The notes: a model not told the origin generated them from the letters alone. A DNA stretch of 38,769 nt from DATBFX01 sp036558305 (GCA_036558305.1 DATBFX010000323.1:1-38769); one strand, 5' to 3'; counted from the first letter of the stretch, positions 7,852 through 16,276 are shown. Numbers and translations: made by a program.

Positions 7852-8748
7852 ATGAAACGCCTGCTCGTAGTGGTTGCAATCATCTTTGTCGTCACGCACC
7901 CTGGCTCCTCGGTTGTCGCACAGGAGGCAAGACCAACCTGCGTGGCCCCCACCCTGCCGGCCGGCACGCCGGCCGCAGAAGCCGGAGTCGTGGTCTCCCC
8001 GGACGACTCGCCGGGGACCGTGGTCGACGCCGCGACGGCAGCCCGAGTCGTCGCCGGGATCGAGAACTTCATCGCTTGTCGAAACGCCGGTGACTACGCC
8101 GCGTACGCCGCTCTCCTGACTCCCGACCGCATGCTGGTCGAGGCCGGGACGACTAACCCGTACGACGTGATCGCCGATCTCGAGGGGTTCAACCTGCCGA
8201 TCACGACGCTCGCCCTGGGCGACGTGCGGACCCATGCGGACGGCCGCTTGAGCGCCGAGTTCGTCCACCTGTTTGGATCTCACCTCTATTACCGCTCGCG
8301 CCTCTACGTCGTCGAGGATGATGGTTACGTCAAGTTCGACGAGGAACGCTATCTGCCGGAGGAGCCGCCAGGGGAGCAGTCCGCGGTTGACGTCCGGTTG
8401 GTCGATTTTGGCTTCGAGCTGGACCACACCACCATCGCGAACGCGCAGTACGTGGTGCTGCGCGGGGAGAACGCGGGGAATCACCAACACGAGATCATCG
8501 TCGCCCGGCTTCCCGAGGGAGCGACGGTCGAGCAGGCGTTGACGGGCGAGGTGCCAGAGGATCAGATCGAATTCGCCGGGCAGACGGCAATCGCGCCAGG
8601 ACAGGCGGACGACCTGGTGCTGGTCAACCTGGAGCCGGGAACCTACGCCCTCCTCTGCCTGCTCGATGAGCCGGACGGGGTCCCGCACGCGGCGAAGGGC
8701 ATGGTCGCCCAACTGACGATCGAGGGAACCGCCGCGCCGACACCGTGA
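7852..8748 (+). CDS. Secreted NTF2-like / cupredoxin-like protein
   Basis: ATG 7852 follows a CAGGGGG tract about 9 bases upstream. The 298-residue product opens with a Sec signal (MKRLLVVVAIIFVVTHPGSS, likely cut near VVA-QE). Residues about 60-180 resemble an NTF2/SnoaL fold (FIACRNAGDYAAYAALLTPD). Residues about 185-292 resemble a cupredoxin: NHQHEIIV (His211/His213), then Cys269, His279 and Met284 in the order C-x9-H-x4-M expected of a type 1 copper site. The Cys-His spacing is longer than the usual 2-4 residues, so copper binding is uncertain. It probably acts outside the membrane. A hairpin at 8801-8836 follows the gene and may end its transcript. The fold assignments are inference; export is well supported. 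Confidence 0.75.
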   Translation: MKRLLVVVAIIFVVTHPGSSVVAQEARPTCVAPTLPAGTPAAEAGVVVSPDDSPGTVVDAATAARVVAGIENFIACRNAGDYAAYAALLTPDRMLVEAGTTNPYDVIADLEGFNLPITTLALGDVRTHADGRLSAEFVHLFGSHLYYRSRLYVVEDDGYVKFDEERYLPEEPPGEQSAVDVRLVDFGFELDHTTIANAQYVVLRGENAGNHQHEIIVARLPEGATVEQALTGEVPEDQIEFAGQTAIAPGQADDLVLVNLEPGTYALLCLLDEPDGVPHAAKGMVAQLTIEGTAAPTP

Positions 8749-8800
8749 CGCGTCTTGCGGGCGGAATGGATCGTGCATGCACCGAAGTCCCAATGAGCGC

Positions 8801-8836
8801 GGCGGTCGCGGCGAGGCGTGCCCTGCCGCGACCGCC
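8801..8836 (+). terminator. Possible terminator hairpin after the cupredoxin gene
   Basis: GGCGGTCGCGG (8801-8811) pairs perfectly with CCGCGACCGCC (8826-8836) around a 14-base loop. It lies about 50 bases after the stop, between convergent genes. Only a short T-run (ATTTGG) follows, so intrinsic termination is plausible rather than certain. Confidence 0.35.
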
Positions 8837-9021
8837 ATTTGGTGTGGAACAAGCACCCCGCCACTGGCATGACACCGACACTCGACACCGGGGGGAGCGC
8901 CTCGGCGACCGCGAGAGGTCGAGACGATGGGCCATCCAGCCACCACGTCGATGTGGTCCCACTGACTGGGGAAGACACCAGACTCGACGGTGCCGAGGAC
9001 GTCTTTTGAGACCGAAACTCG

Positions 9022-10155
9022 TCAACCGTCGATGCGGTCGGCGGCAACGAGGAGTTGCCGCACCGGTTCGAGTGGCAGGGCGTAGGCGATGTTGCCATCC
9101 CGCCCGACCACCGTCGTCGCCCGGAAGAGGGCGTTGACGATCGCCTCTTCGGTCGCCTCGACCGTCGCCGCGAAGAGGGCGTTGATGGCCGGTCCGTCTT
9201 CGGCGACGATCTCGACCGGAACGGTGACCCCGCCTGGCGCATGAGGGATGCGGACGCTCGGCGCCGCCGAGAAGGCGATCACGACGTCGCCGCTGCCGTG
9301 TCCGCCCATCGACCCGGTACGCGCTAGACCGATGCCGGCGCGGCGCGCGATCCGGCGCAAGCCGCGGTCGAGGAGCGGCGCGTCGGTGGCGACAACGATC
9401 ATGATCGACCCGCGCTCGGGAGCCTGAACCTCCTGCTGGGCGAGCGCACGGCCGACCGGGACACCGTCGATCACCAAATCCGGGCGGCGACCGAAGTTCG
9501 CCAGCACGAGGACACCGACCGTCCAGCCGCCGAGTAAGGCAGCCGTGACCCGCGACGCGGTCCCGATCCCGCCCTTGTAGCCGAAGGCGATCATCCCCGT
9601 ACCGGCACCGACCGCGCCCTCCTCGACCGGACCGTCCCGCGCACCGTCGATCGCCGCCAGCACGTGGTCTTCCGTCACGTGCCGGCCCTGGATGTCGTTG
9701 AGGACCGCATCGGAGCATTCGCCGACGATCGGGTTAATGGTCGAGGTCGTGATGCCGATCTCGGGGTTCTCGCGGATCCCGTGGCCGACGAGCGCGTCGG
9801 CAACCCGTCCGACGCAGAGGGTCGAGGTAAGGGCAATCGGGCTCTCGATCGTCCCCAACTCCTCGACCTGTTCGATCCCCATGCACTTGCCGAAGCCGTT
9901 GATGACGTGGATGGCGGCCGGCACCTTCTCCCGGAAGAGGTTGCCGGCGTGTGGGAGGATCACGGTGACGCCCGTGCGGGCGGGTCCGTGACCGGGTTGG
10001 AGCGGTCCGTCGCCCCAGGAGACGGTCGCCTGACCGACGCGGACGCCGCCAACGTCGGTAAGCGCGTTCAGCGGGCCGGGTGGGAGGACGCCGATGGCGA
10101 GACCGAGTTCGCGCGCTCGTGGACGCGGCGCCGCGGCCTCAGCCGGTTTTGCCAT
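9022..10155 (-). CDS. P1 family peptidase (DmpA/BapA-type L-aminopeptidase/D-esterase)
   Basis: Start chosen at ATG 10155 (377 residues), because the sequence upstream overlaps the MFS gene and lacks family features. Landmarks are LTDVGGVRVG near the N-terminus, INGFGKCMGIEQVEELG, STLCVGRVADAL, and GAGTGMIAFGYKGGIGTASR (residues about 183-202), the motif in which family members cut themselves to free the N-terminal nucleophile of the small subunit. The family, 350-380 residues, releases N-terminal residues from peptides, amides or beta-peptides. There is no signal peptide, so it is probably cytoplasmic. Its start overlaps the last 17 bases of the upstream MFS gene, implying co-transcription and translational coupling; the transporter may bring in the substrate. 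Confidence 0.88.
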   Translation of the reverse strand: MAKPAEAAAPRPRARELGLAIGVLPPGPLNALTDVGGVRVGQATVSWGDGPLQPGHGPARTGVTVILPHAGNLFREKVPAAIHVINGFGKCMGIEQVEELGTIESPIALTSTLCVGRVADALVGHGIRENPEIGITTSTINPIVGECSDAVLNDIQGRHVTEDHVLAAIDGARDGPVEEGAVGAGTGMIAFGYKGGIGTASRVTAALLGGWTVGVLVLANFGRRPDLVIDGVPVGRALAQQEVQAPERGSIMIVVATDAPLLDRGLRRIARRAGIGLARTGSMGGHGSGDVVIAFSAAPSVRIPHAPGGVTVPVEIVAEDGPAINALFAATVEATEEAIVNALFRATTVVGRDGNIAYALPLEPVRQLLVAADRIDG

Positions 10156-11470
10156 GTGCCAACGCGAGGGATGGATCGTTGATCCCCTGCCGGGAGGCAT
10201 CGATCTTCTGGGTCGAGTAGAGGGAGAGGAAGATGAAGATGGTGCCGAAGAGGAAGGGGAACTGGTAACCGAGGAGATCCCAGAGGGCGGCGCCGAAGAT
10301 GGGAACGACGATCGCCGTCAGATGGGAGAGGGAGACGCCCATCGCCAGACTCGGCGCCAGGTCCTCGCGCCGGCAAATCTTGCGCAGGTAGGTGGTGGTG
10401 CCGATCGAGAAGAGGAAGAGCCAGTTGTAGCCGAGGTAGCAGAGGTAGGCGACCCAGACGTTGGGGGCGAAGGCGAACCCGAGGAAGACGGCCAGGTGGC
10501 AGCAGTAGCCCACGGTGAGGACACGCTTCTCGCCGAAGCGGTCGACCGCCTTCCCGATCGGTTTCCCGGTCAACCAGTTGATCAGCGCGGCGACGATCAG
10601 CAGCAGCGTCAGGGCGCGGGCGTCGACGTCGAACTGCTCGACCAGGACGAACGAGGCGAAGGCGAAGTAGATCTGCATCCGGCTGCCGTCGAGGAACGAC
10701 AGCCAGTAGTAGAGCCGGTATTCGCGCCGCCAGGTGATGCGCGGCGCGGCGCGGGCGACCGCCTGGTCGTTGGGGGAGATCGGGAAGCGGAAGATGGCGG
10801 CGGCGCCGATCAGGGCCGAGATGCCAGCGGCGACGAAGAAGAAGCGCAGGTACGGTTCCTGGTAGGTGCGCAGGTCGCCCTTCCAATGCTCCACCGCGGA
10901 CAACGTCAGGAAGACCGTGATCATCGCCAGCATGCTGCCGAAGAATCCGATGCTGTTGAAGCGGCCGAGCACGGCCCCCTCTTCCCCGCGCTTGGCGATC
11001 GAGAGCCCGAGCGCCGGTTGCAGCTGCATCACCGAGTGGTAACCGATGCTGCTGACGAGGGTCGGGATGATGATCTGGGCGAAGGAGTGCGAGGTCGCGA
11101 AGGCGGCGAACCCGACGCCGGCGATCAGGAGGGAGAGACTGGCGGCGTGGGCCATCCCGAGGCGCAAGAGGGCGGCGGCGACGAAGATGAGGAGGAAACC
11201 GGGCAACTCGCGGATGGCGACCAGGTAGCCGTTGAGCGCCCCGTCCATACCGAGAACGTCGCGGAAGAAGTTCGGCTTGATCGATTCGGTGACGTTCATC
11301 GTCACCTGGAAACAGAAGACCATAACCGAGAGGAGGAGGACGGCCCGCGCCGTCTGCGCCGCGGTCAACTCACCACTGGTCGCCGCCTCCGGTCTGGCCG
11401 TCTGCACCCGGCCCAAACCCGTTTTTTGCCCGAGTTGGGCATCCTCCTTCAGCGTCGCGTCGATTGCCAC
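10139..11470 (-). CDS. MFS transporter
   Basis: 443 residues with about 12 hydrophobic helices: an N-terminal set from residue ~42 (LLLSVMVFCFQVTMNV) and a C-terminal set after the cytoplasmic loop at about 225-245. GKPIGKAVDRFGEKR in the second half is the repeated A-loop motif of the major facilitator superfamily. The first ~40 residues are hydrophilic and cytoplasmic. It is the first gene of a two-gene minus-strand unit with the P1 peptidase, sharing 17 bases, so import of a peptide- or amide-like compound is a reasonable guess. No sequence feature identifies the substrate. Confidence 0.85.
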   Translation of the reverse strand: MAIDATLKEDAQLGQKTGLGRVQTARPEAATSGELTAAQTARAVLLLSVMVFCFQVTMNVTESIKPNFFRDVLGMDGALNGYLVAIRELPGFLLIFVAAALLRLGMAHAASLSLLIAGVGFAAFATSHSFAQIIIPTLVSSIGYHSVMQLQPALGLSIAKRGEEGAVLGRFNSIGFFGSMLAMITVFLTLSAVEHWKGDLRTYQEPYLRFFFVAAGISALIGAAAIFRFPISPNDQAVARAAPRITWRREYRLYYWLSFLDGSRMQIYFAFASFVLVEQFDVDARALTLLLIVAALINWLTGKPIGKAVDRFGEKRVLTVGYCCHLAVFLGFAFAPNVWVAYLCYLGYNWLFLFSIGTTTYLRKICRREDLAPSLAMGVSLSHLTAIVVPIFGAALWDLLGYQFPFLFGTIFIFLSLYSTQKIDASRQGINDPSLALAHGKTG

Positions 11471-11578
11471 CCCGAACTCCCGAATCCCCCGATCGCCCCG
11501 CCGGAACGCGCCTCCGGCGCAGTTGCGAGTCTACGCGATCCGGGCGGAGTGTGCTGAGGGGTCGTCGAGACGAACTTC

Positions 11579-11621
11579 GTAGGGGCGGACATCGCCCAGA
11601 GGGCACCCGGTCCGCCCCTAC
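11579..11621. repeat. Short palindromic repeat
   Basis: GTAGGGGCGGAC (11579-11590) and GTCCGCCCCTAC (11610-11621) form a perfect 12-bp inverted repeat around 19 bases. It lies in the 221-bp gap between the MFS and ParD-like genes. The GTAGGGG edge is shared with the larger palindrome at 24344-24446, suggesting related repeats. No gene was seen in the gap. Confidence 0.7.
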
Positions 11622-11691
11622 ACACGACGTGGCTCGACTCCTCTGGAAGACGGCGTAACTGGAAGCATCAGGCTTGAACGCAACAGCCGAC

Positions 11692-12138
11692 CTACGGGCA
11701 GACTTTCGCGTGCGGCCCGATGCCTTCTCGAACCATCTCCTCTGCTTCCCGCGTCAACTGCTCCATGAGTTCGGGTGTCCAGGGGAGCGCCTCGCCTTTA
11801 TCGCCCTCGGCAATGGCGGCACGCAGCCGCTGGAGACGGCGATCATGCTCATCGCGTAGAGTCTGGACATCGGGGTCGGGTTGCTCTCCTCGGCGGTACA
11901 TCTCCTGGGCTTCTCGTCGGAGTCGCTCCCTCAATTCGGGCGTCCATTCGTCGACCTCGCCCCGGTCGGCCTCGTCCAGGCCCACTTGGAGCTTCGCCCG
12001 CAGCACATCGAGTTGGCCCTCGTGCTCCTCGAGCAGGTGCAGGGCATCTCTTACCACGGCGTCGGCGTCGGCGTACCGACCAGTTTCGACCCAGCGCCGA
12101 ATCTCGTCTTCCACCTGAGGTGTCAGCGTCACACTCAT
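11692..12138 (-). CDS. ParD-like antitoxin with duplicated C-terminal module
   Basis: Start taken at ATG 12138 (148 residues), where MSVTLTPQVEDEIRRWVETG begins; this is the ribbon-helix-helix DNA-binding region of ParD/CC2985 antitoxins. Residues 42-84 (LDVLRAKLQVGLDEADRGE, then WTPELRERL and REAQEM) are the usual toxin-binding tail. Residues 101-139 repeat it (LQRLRAAIAEGDKGE, WTPELMEQL, REAEEM). Ordinary ParD is ~80-90 residues, so the extra length is this second copy. No ParE toxin gene lies on either side. It may be solitary, may serve a toxin elsewhere, or may have become a regulator. Family call is good; role is inference. Confidence 0.75.
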   Translation of the reverse strand: MSVTLTPQVEDEIRRWVETGRYADADAVVRDALHLLEEHEGQLDVLRAKLQVGLDEADRGEVDEWTPELRERLRREAQEMYRRGEQPDPDVQTLRDEHDRRLQRLRAAIAEGDKGEALPWTPELMEQLTREAEEMVREGIGPHAKVCP

Positions 12139-12191
12139 CCGAGCATCCTCCCGTCCCCCAGACGAGCAAAACCGGACGGGATTGGACAGCA

Positions 12192-12267
12192 CAACCGCCC
12201 GGCGGATTCGGCTCGGCGGCGACCGGAGGCGTTTGGTCGCGGCCAGACCGAACCCGCCGGGCGGTTG
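12192..12267. repeat. Imperfect inverted repeat
   Basis: CAACCGCCCGGCGG (12192-12205) pairs with CCGCCGGGCGGTTG (12254-12267), and the match extends inward with a few mismatches. It lies upstream of the ParD-like start, in a gap with no gene. It could be a repeat, a terminator for the 70-residue gene upstream, or an operator. Confidence 0.5.
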
Positions 12268-12324
12268 GCGTGAATCTCCGACCCGAGCGGCGAGCCGGAT
12301 GGACAGGAGTCGTGGGACGAGGGA

Positions 12325-12537
12325 CTAGCGAGCGGCGCCGGCGAGGTCCGGTGTCTGCGGCACCCGCGCCCCGCCGAGGCGTTCGCCGGCCGCGATCAAG
12401 AGCGATCCCAACCGCGCGAGGGCACTCTTGGGCGGCGTCGGCTGGGTACCGGCGCTCCGCGCGACCGCGGCGTGCTCGATCAATGCCCGGTCGTGGACAA
12501 CCGCCAATTCGTACGTCATCAGGGGATGGGTGGACAT
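12325..12537 (-). CDS. Small uncharacterised protein (70 aa)
   Basis: ATG 12537 is preceded by GGAGGCGAGG on the minus strand, a good ribosome site. The product begins MSTHPLMTYELAVVHDRAL and is helical and Ala/Arg-rich, with no signal peptide or membrane helix. Short proteins opening with a similar HPLMTYEL motif occur in related high-GC bacteria, as far as I recall, but no function is known. It lies 182 bp downstream of the small LuxR regulator on the same strand and may share its transcript. Confidence 0.55.
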   Translation of the reverse strand: MSTHPLMTYELAVVHDRALIEHAAVARSAGTQPTPPKSALARLGSLLIAAGERLGGARVPQTPDLAGAAR

Positions 12538-12719
12538 GCCGTGACCTCGCCTCCGCCGTGAGCTGCCGGCGTTCTTCGCCGTGGCACCATCTTCGGCCTT
12601 GCGCGGCAGTTCGGCATCGACCGATTTCGGTATTTCGCGCGAGGTCGCGCCGGCCGGCGCCTCAGTACATCTACCGAGGTGCCGACCGGCGCGGTGCATC
12701 GGTCCGCCTGGCGGTCGGC

Positions 12720-13535
12720 TTAACCTTCGCAGAGTCCATGGCGCACCGCGTGAGCGGCGGCGGCGGCCCGGTTGTCGACGCCGAGCTTGCCGAAGATGCG
12801 GGTGACGAAGGTGTTGATGGTGATCGCCTTCACGCCCAGGCGGTAACCGATCCCGCGGTTGGTCAAGCCTTCGGCGATCAGGCAGACGACCTCTCGCTCC
12901 CGCGTCGAGAGTTCGGTAGGCGTCGCCGGTGGGGCCGGCGGCCGGTTGCTACCTGCCACCGGTGGCGGCGGATCGACGCGCGTGATTCGCGGTTCGAACC
13001 GCGCCGACGGCTCGGTGAAGGAGCCGCGCACCGCGCTCGTCAGTCGCTCGTGGGTCTCTTCGCTCAACACCACGCGGGCCTCGGGATAGCGGAGGGCGCC
13101 CTCGGCGATGAACCGGAGCGATTCCGCCGGATCGGGCGCGTCGGTCCCAGCCACGGCCGCCCGCAGCAGCGTGGCGGCGATCCGGGCCCGGCCGGGGAGG
13201 TGCCAGAACAGCAAGGCGCCCTGCGATCGCAGCGCGGGCGAGTTGGCGTACTCACCCCGTTGCTCCGCCGCTTCCGCCAACTGGGCGCACCGGATCGCGG
13301 CCTGGACGTGGAACTTCAAACTCCATTCGAAGTCGCCGATGGCCCGCACCAGGTCGCCACGGCCGATCGCGTCGACCGCGCGACCGGCGAGGTCATCGGC
13401 GTGGACCAGATTGTCGATGATGCTGACGACGTCGGCCGGGCACGGCGCCGGCGTGATCAGGGCATGGTTCTCTTCTCGCCCCGGATTCCAGTAACTCTCC
13501 ATCGGCATGCCCGGTTGCAGAGTAGGTGCGTCCAT
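12720..13535 (-). CDS. LuxR-type transcriptional regulator, uncharacterised N-terminal domain
   Basis: ATG 13535 has an excellent GGAGGAGA site 6 bases upstream; the longer frame to 13778 is rejected. The 271-residue product ends with a LuxR-type helix-turn-helix (LSTREREVVCLIAEGLTNRG, then VKAITINTFVTRIFGKL) and HAVRHGLCEG. The first ~180 residues are helical (LVHADDLAGRAVDAIGRGDL, AIRCAQLAEAAEQRG), with no receiver, PAS or P-loop signature, so the input is unknown. A Pro-rich linker separates the two halves. Its C-terminal domain resembles that of the neighbouring large regulator at 13862-16276. Confidence 0.8.
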   Translation of the reverse strand: MDAPTLQPGMPMESYWNPGREENHALITPAPCPADVVSIIDNLVHADDLAGRAVDAIGRGDLVRAIGDFEWSLKFHVQAAIRCAQLAEAAEQRGEYANSPALRSQGALLFWHLPGRARIAATLLRAAVAGTDAPDPAESLRFIAEGALRYPEARVVLSEETHERLTSAVRGSFTEPSARFEPRITRVDPPPPVAGSNRPPAPPATPTELSTREREVVCLIAEGLTNRGIGYRLGVKAITINTFVTRIFGKLGVDNRAAAAAHAVRHGLCEG

Positions 13536-13861
13536 CACGGGTCTCCTCCGGTACGCCACGCCGAAACGACCTCCCACGGGCTCCGGAGCACCTTTGGCCA
13601 GAAGGCAGAGCCGGACCGCCCTTCGACTCGCCGTCCTCTCCCACGGAGCCGTGGGAGGATCATGCGACGGTAGCCGCTGCGTGACTACCGTGAATTTACC
13701 CGTGTGGACAGTCGAGGACGTCGGGAGAATTACGTATGCCGCGATGACGAAGGGCGGAAGGCGGAGGGCGGAAGGCATTGGGAGGGACGGGAAAGGACCG
13801 GGGATAGATGACTGAGTAAGGACGGCCGATCCGCCTTCCGCCTTCCGCCCTCCGCCCTCGT
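13536..13861. other. Intergenic gap with a simple-repeat palindrome
   Basis: This 326-bp gap separates two minus-strand regulators. It contains the 7-bp-period palindrome described separately and presumably the promoter of the small LuxR gene. No gene or clear promoter boxes were recognised. Confidence 0.5.
13752..13859. repeat. Palindrome with arms of 7-bp GGCGGAA/GGCGGAG units
   Basis: The left arm (13752-13776) is GGCGGAA, GGCGGAG, GGCGGAA, GGC; the right arm (about 13831-13859) is its complement with the units in a shifted order. The longest exact pairing is 17 bp, 13760-13776 against 13840-13856. It lies directly downstream of the large minus-strand regulator and could act as its transcript end. 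Confidence 0.75.
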
Positions 13862-16276
13862 TCAGACGAGCCCGTGGCGGACGGCGTAGGCGGCGACGGC
13901 GGCGCGGGAGGGCAGCCCGAGTTTCGCCAGGATGTTGGCGACGTGGGTCTGGGCGGTGCGCAGGCTGATGTGGATGGCGTCGGCAATCTCCTGGTTGGTG
14001 AGACCGTCGGCCACCAGCCGGAGGATTTCGCGCTCACGCGGCGTCAGCGAGGCGGCTGCGGGGGGGAGGTCGGCGACCGCGGGGGCAATGGGGAGGTTGC
14101 CTTCCAGCTCCGCCAACAGATCGAACGCCTCGCCGATCGCGGCGTCCAAGGTGAGGGCGCGCCCCTCGGCCTGGGCGATCTGGAAATCCGACGGCGGCAG
14201 TTGGGCGCGCAACGCGTCCCAGATCTCGGCCAATTCGTCTTCGCCGAGGGCGCCGAGCGAGAAACCGGCCTCCTCGCGCGCGGCGTCGGCCGCGGCAAGG
14301 AGTCTGACGGCACGCTCCGGATAGCGGCGACACGACAGATCGGCAAGGGTGCTCAGGCTGCCGATCGTCCCAAGCGTGTGTTTGAGATCGCACGTGATGG
14401 TGAGGGCTTGCCGCGCGTGGGCAAGCGCGCCGCCCTCGTCGCCGCGCTGACTGGCGATGTCGGCCAAATAGATGGACGAGATGCCGGCCAGCAAAGGATC
14501 CTGCGCATACCGGCTGGTGGCCTGGGCGCGTCGCAGGAGCGCGTCGAGCCGGTCGAAGTCGCGCTGGGCGAAGGCCACGAGCGCGAGGTTGATGAGGACG
14601 GCGCAGAGCAGGTCGTCGTTGCCGTCGCGCTCCGCCTGGGTGAGGGCCGCCTCCCAGCGCTCGCGCGCCAACGGGAGATCGCCCCGATGGAAGGCGGCGC
14701 CGGCCAACGTCGAGAGCGCCTTGATGATCGCCGTGGGGTGACCCAATTTGTGCGCCAGCGCGAGTGCCTCTTCGCCGAGGTCGGTGGCGCGCTCGACGTC
14801 GCCCTGATAGCCGGCCAGCCAGGCGCCGGTCCGCAAGGCATCGAGCAGATCGGGGGCCGCCATTGCCCCCGGCAGACCGAGACCGCGCTCGATCCATTGT
14901 CTCCCCTCGACCAGATACCCGCGTGCCGACCACATCGGGGCAACCGCCACGAGCAGGCTGAGCAGACGCTCCGCATCGCCACACTCGTGGTACCAGGTCA
15001 TCGCCACCCGCAGGTTGTCCAGGTCGCGGATCAAGAGATCGAACCAATCCCGCTGGTCTTCGCGGTGGTAGCTGTCCTTCCGCTGCTCGGCAAGCGCCAG
15101 GTAATAGGCCGCGTGCGCCGCCCGCACCACCGCTTCGTCTCCGCTCGCGGCGAGTTCGCCCGAGGCGAATTCCCGGATCGTCCCCATCATCACGATCCGC
15201 TGCTCCCCACCCTCTCCCTCGATTCGCCGCAGCAGACTGTGATCGGCGAGGGCGGCGAGCCCGTCAAACACGGAGACGGGCAGACGGACAGACGGGCAGA
15301 CGGACAGAGGAGAGTCGTCGTTTCCGTCTGTCCGTCTGCCCGTCTGTCCGTCTATCACGGCTTCGGCCGCCTCCAGGGTGAAGCCGCCGGCGAAGACGGC
15401 GAGGCGGCGGAAGAGGGCTTGCTCCTCGGGGGCGAGGAGGTCGTAACTCCAGGCGACGGCGTTGCGCATGGTTTGCTGGCGGGCTGGAACGTCGCGGCCG
15501 CCGCCGGTGAGGAGGGAGAGGCGGTTGGTGAGGCGGGCCAGCATCGCCGGGGGCGAGAGGAGTTTGCTGCGGGCGGCGGCGAGTTCGATGGCCAGCGGCA
15601 GACCGTCGAGTTGGAGGCAGATCTCGGCGATGGTCGGCGCGTTGGCGTCGGTCAGGAGCAGGTCGGGATCGACGGCGCGGGCGCGTTGCAGGAAGAGTTG
15701 GACCGCTTCCGAACCGGCCAAGTCGGCGGCGGTCAGCGGGCGGCTCCGCCGGGGCGCCGGCGGCAGTGAGAGCGGCGGAATCGACAGTTCGTGTTCGCCG
15801 TGGACGCGCAACGGCCCCCGGCTCGTCGCCAGGACGGTCAGCCCCGGTGCGGCGGTCAGCAGATCGGCGATCGGCGAAGCGGCGTCGGCAACCTGCTCGA
15901 TGTTGTCGAGGATCAGCAGGAGTTCGCGCTCCCGCAGATGCTCGCGCAGGGTTTCGTCCGCCGGTTGCCCTTCGCCCGGCCGGACGCCGACCACCTGCGC
16001 CACCGTCGGTACGACCAGTGCCGGATCGGCGAGCGCCGCCAGGGGGACGAAGACGAGTCCGTCCGCGAAATCGCCGGCCACTTCCCGGGCGATCTGGATC
16101 GCGAGCCGGGTCTTGCCGACGCCACCCGGTCCCGTCAGGGTCACCATCGGCACGTCGGGACGCGCCAGGAGTTCCCGCACGGCGGTCAACTCGCGCTCCC
16201 GCCCGACCAGCGGTGTGCGCGGCACGGGCAGGTTCGACGGGCGGATCATCGTTGGAACGGCGGAGGCGCTGGACAT
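13862..16276 (-). CDS. ATPase-TPR-LuxR family transcriptional regulator with repeat-derived insertion
   Basis: 804 residues, with a possible later start at ATG 16249. Features: LVGRERELTAVRELL, P-loop GPGGVGKT at 49-56, Walker B LLLILDNIEQV, DGLPLAIELAAARSK, TPR-like helices, and a C-terminal LuxR helix-turn-helix (LTPREREILRLVADGLTNQE onward). It is a clear paralogue of the regulator at 4944-7286. Residues about 307-334 (reading GQTGRRTDGNDDS and PLSVCPSVRLPV) are absent from the paralogue, and are encoded by an 8-bp-period palindrome at 15274-15353. The insertion sits in a loop just after the AAEAV helix, so the protein may still work. The signal is unknown; the adjacent GH2 gene upstream on the same strand is a possible target. 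Confidence 0.88.
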   Translation of the reverse strand: MSSASAVPTMIRPSNLPVPRTPLVGRERELTAVRELLARPDVPMVTLTGPGGVGKTRLAIQIAREVAGDFADGLVFVPLAALADPALVVPTVAQVVGVRPGEGQPADETLREHLRERELLLILDNIEQVADAASPIADLLTAAPGLTVLATSRGPLRVHGEHELSIPPLSLPPAPRRSRPLTAADLAGSEAVQLFLQRARAVDPDLLLTDANAPTIAEICLQLDGLPLAIELAAARSKLLSPPAMLARLTNRLSLLTGGGRDVPARQQTMRNAVAWSYDLLAPEEQALFRRLAVFAGGFTLEAAEAVIDGQTGRRTDGNDDSPLSVCPSVRLPVSVFDGLAALADHSLLRRIEGEGGEQRIVMMGTIREFASGELAASGDEAVVRAAHAAYYLALAEQRKDSYHREDQRDWFDLLIRDLDNLRVAMTWYHECGDAERLLSLLVAVAPMWSARGYLVEGRQWIERGLGLPGAMAAPDLLDALRTGAWLAGYQGDVERATDLGEEALALAHKLGHPTAIIKALSTLAGAAFHRGDLPLARERWEAALTQAERDGNDDLLCAVLINLALVAFAQRDFDRLDALLRRAQATSRYAQDPLLAGISSIYLADIASQRGDEGGALAHARQALTITCDLKHTLGTIGSLSTLADLSCRRYPERAVRLLAAADAAREEAGFSLGALGEDELAEIWDALRAQLPPSDFQIAQAEGRALTLDAAIGEAFDLLAELEGNLPIAPAVADLPPAAASLTPREREILRLVADGLTNQEIADAIHISLRTAQTHVANILAKLGLPSRAAVAAYAVRHGLV
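15274..15353. repeat. 8-bp-period palindrome inside a coding sequence
   Basis: The left arm (15274-15307) alternates AGACGGGC and AGACGGAC units; the right arm (15324-15353) is the complement. The perfect inverted repeat is 26 bp, 15282-15307 against 15328-15353, around a 20-bp centre. It is read through in frame by the regulator gene on the minus strand, without a stop codon. Confidence 0.9.

Noticed and set aside
13536..13778. 81-residue N-terminal extension of the small LuxR regulator
   Set aside because: The GGAGGAGA site at ATG 13535 decides the start, and the extension covers repeat-bearing intergenic DNA.
13752..13859. CRISPR array
   Set aside because: The short tandem units have no spacers and no cas genes are near; the same holds for the arrays at 15274 and 21845.
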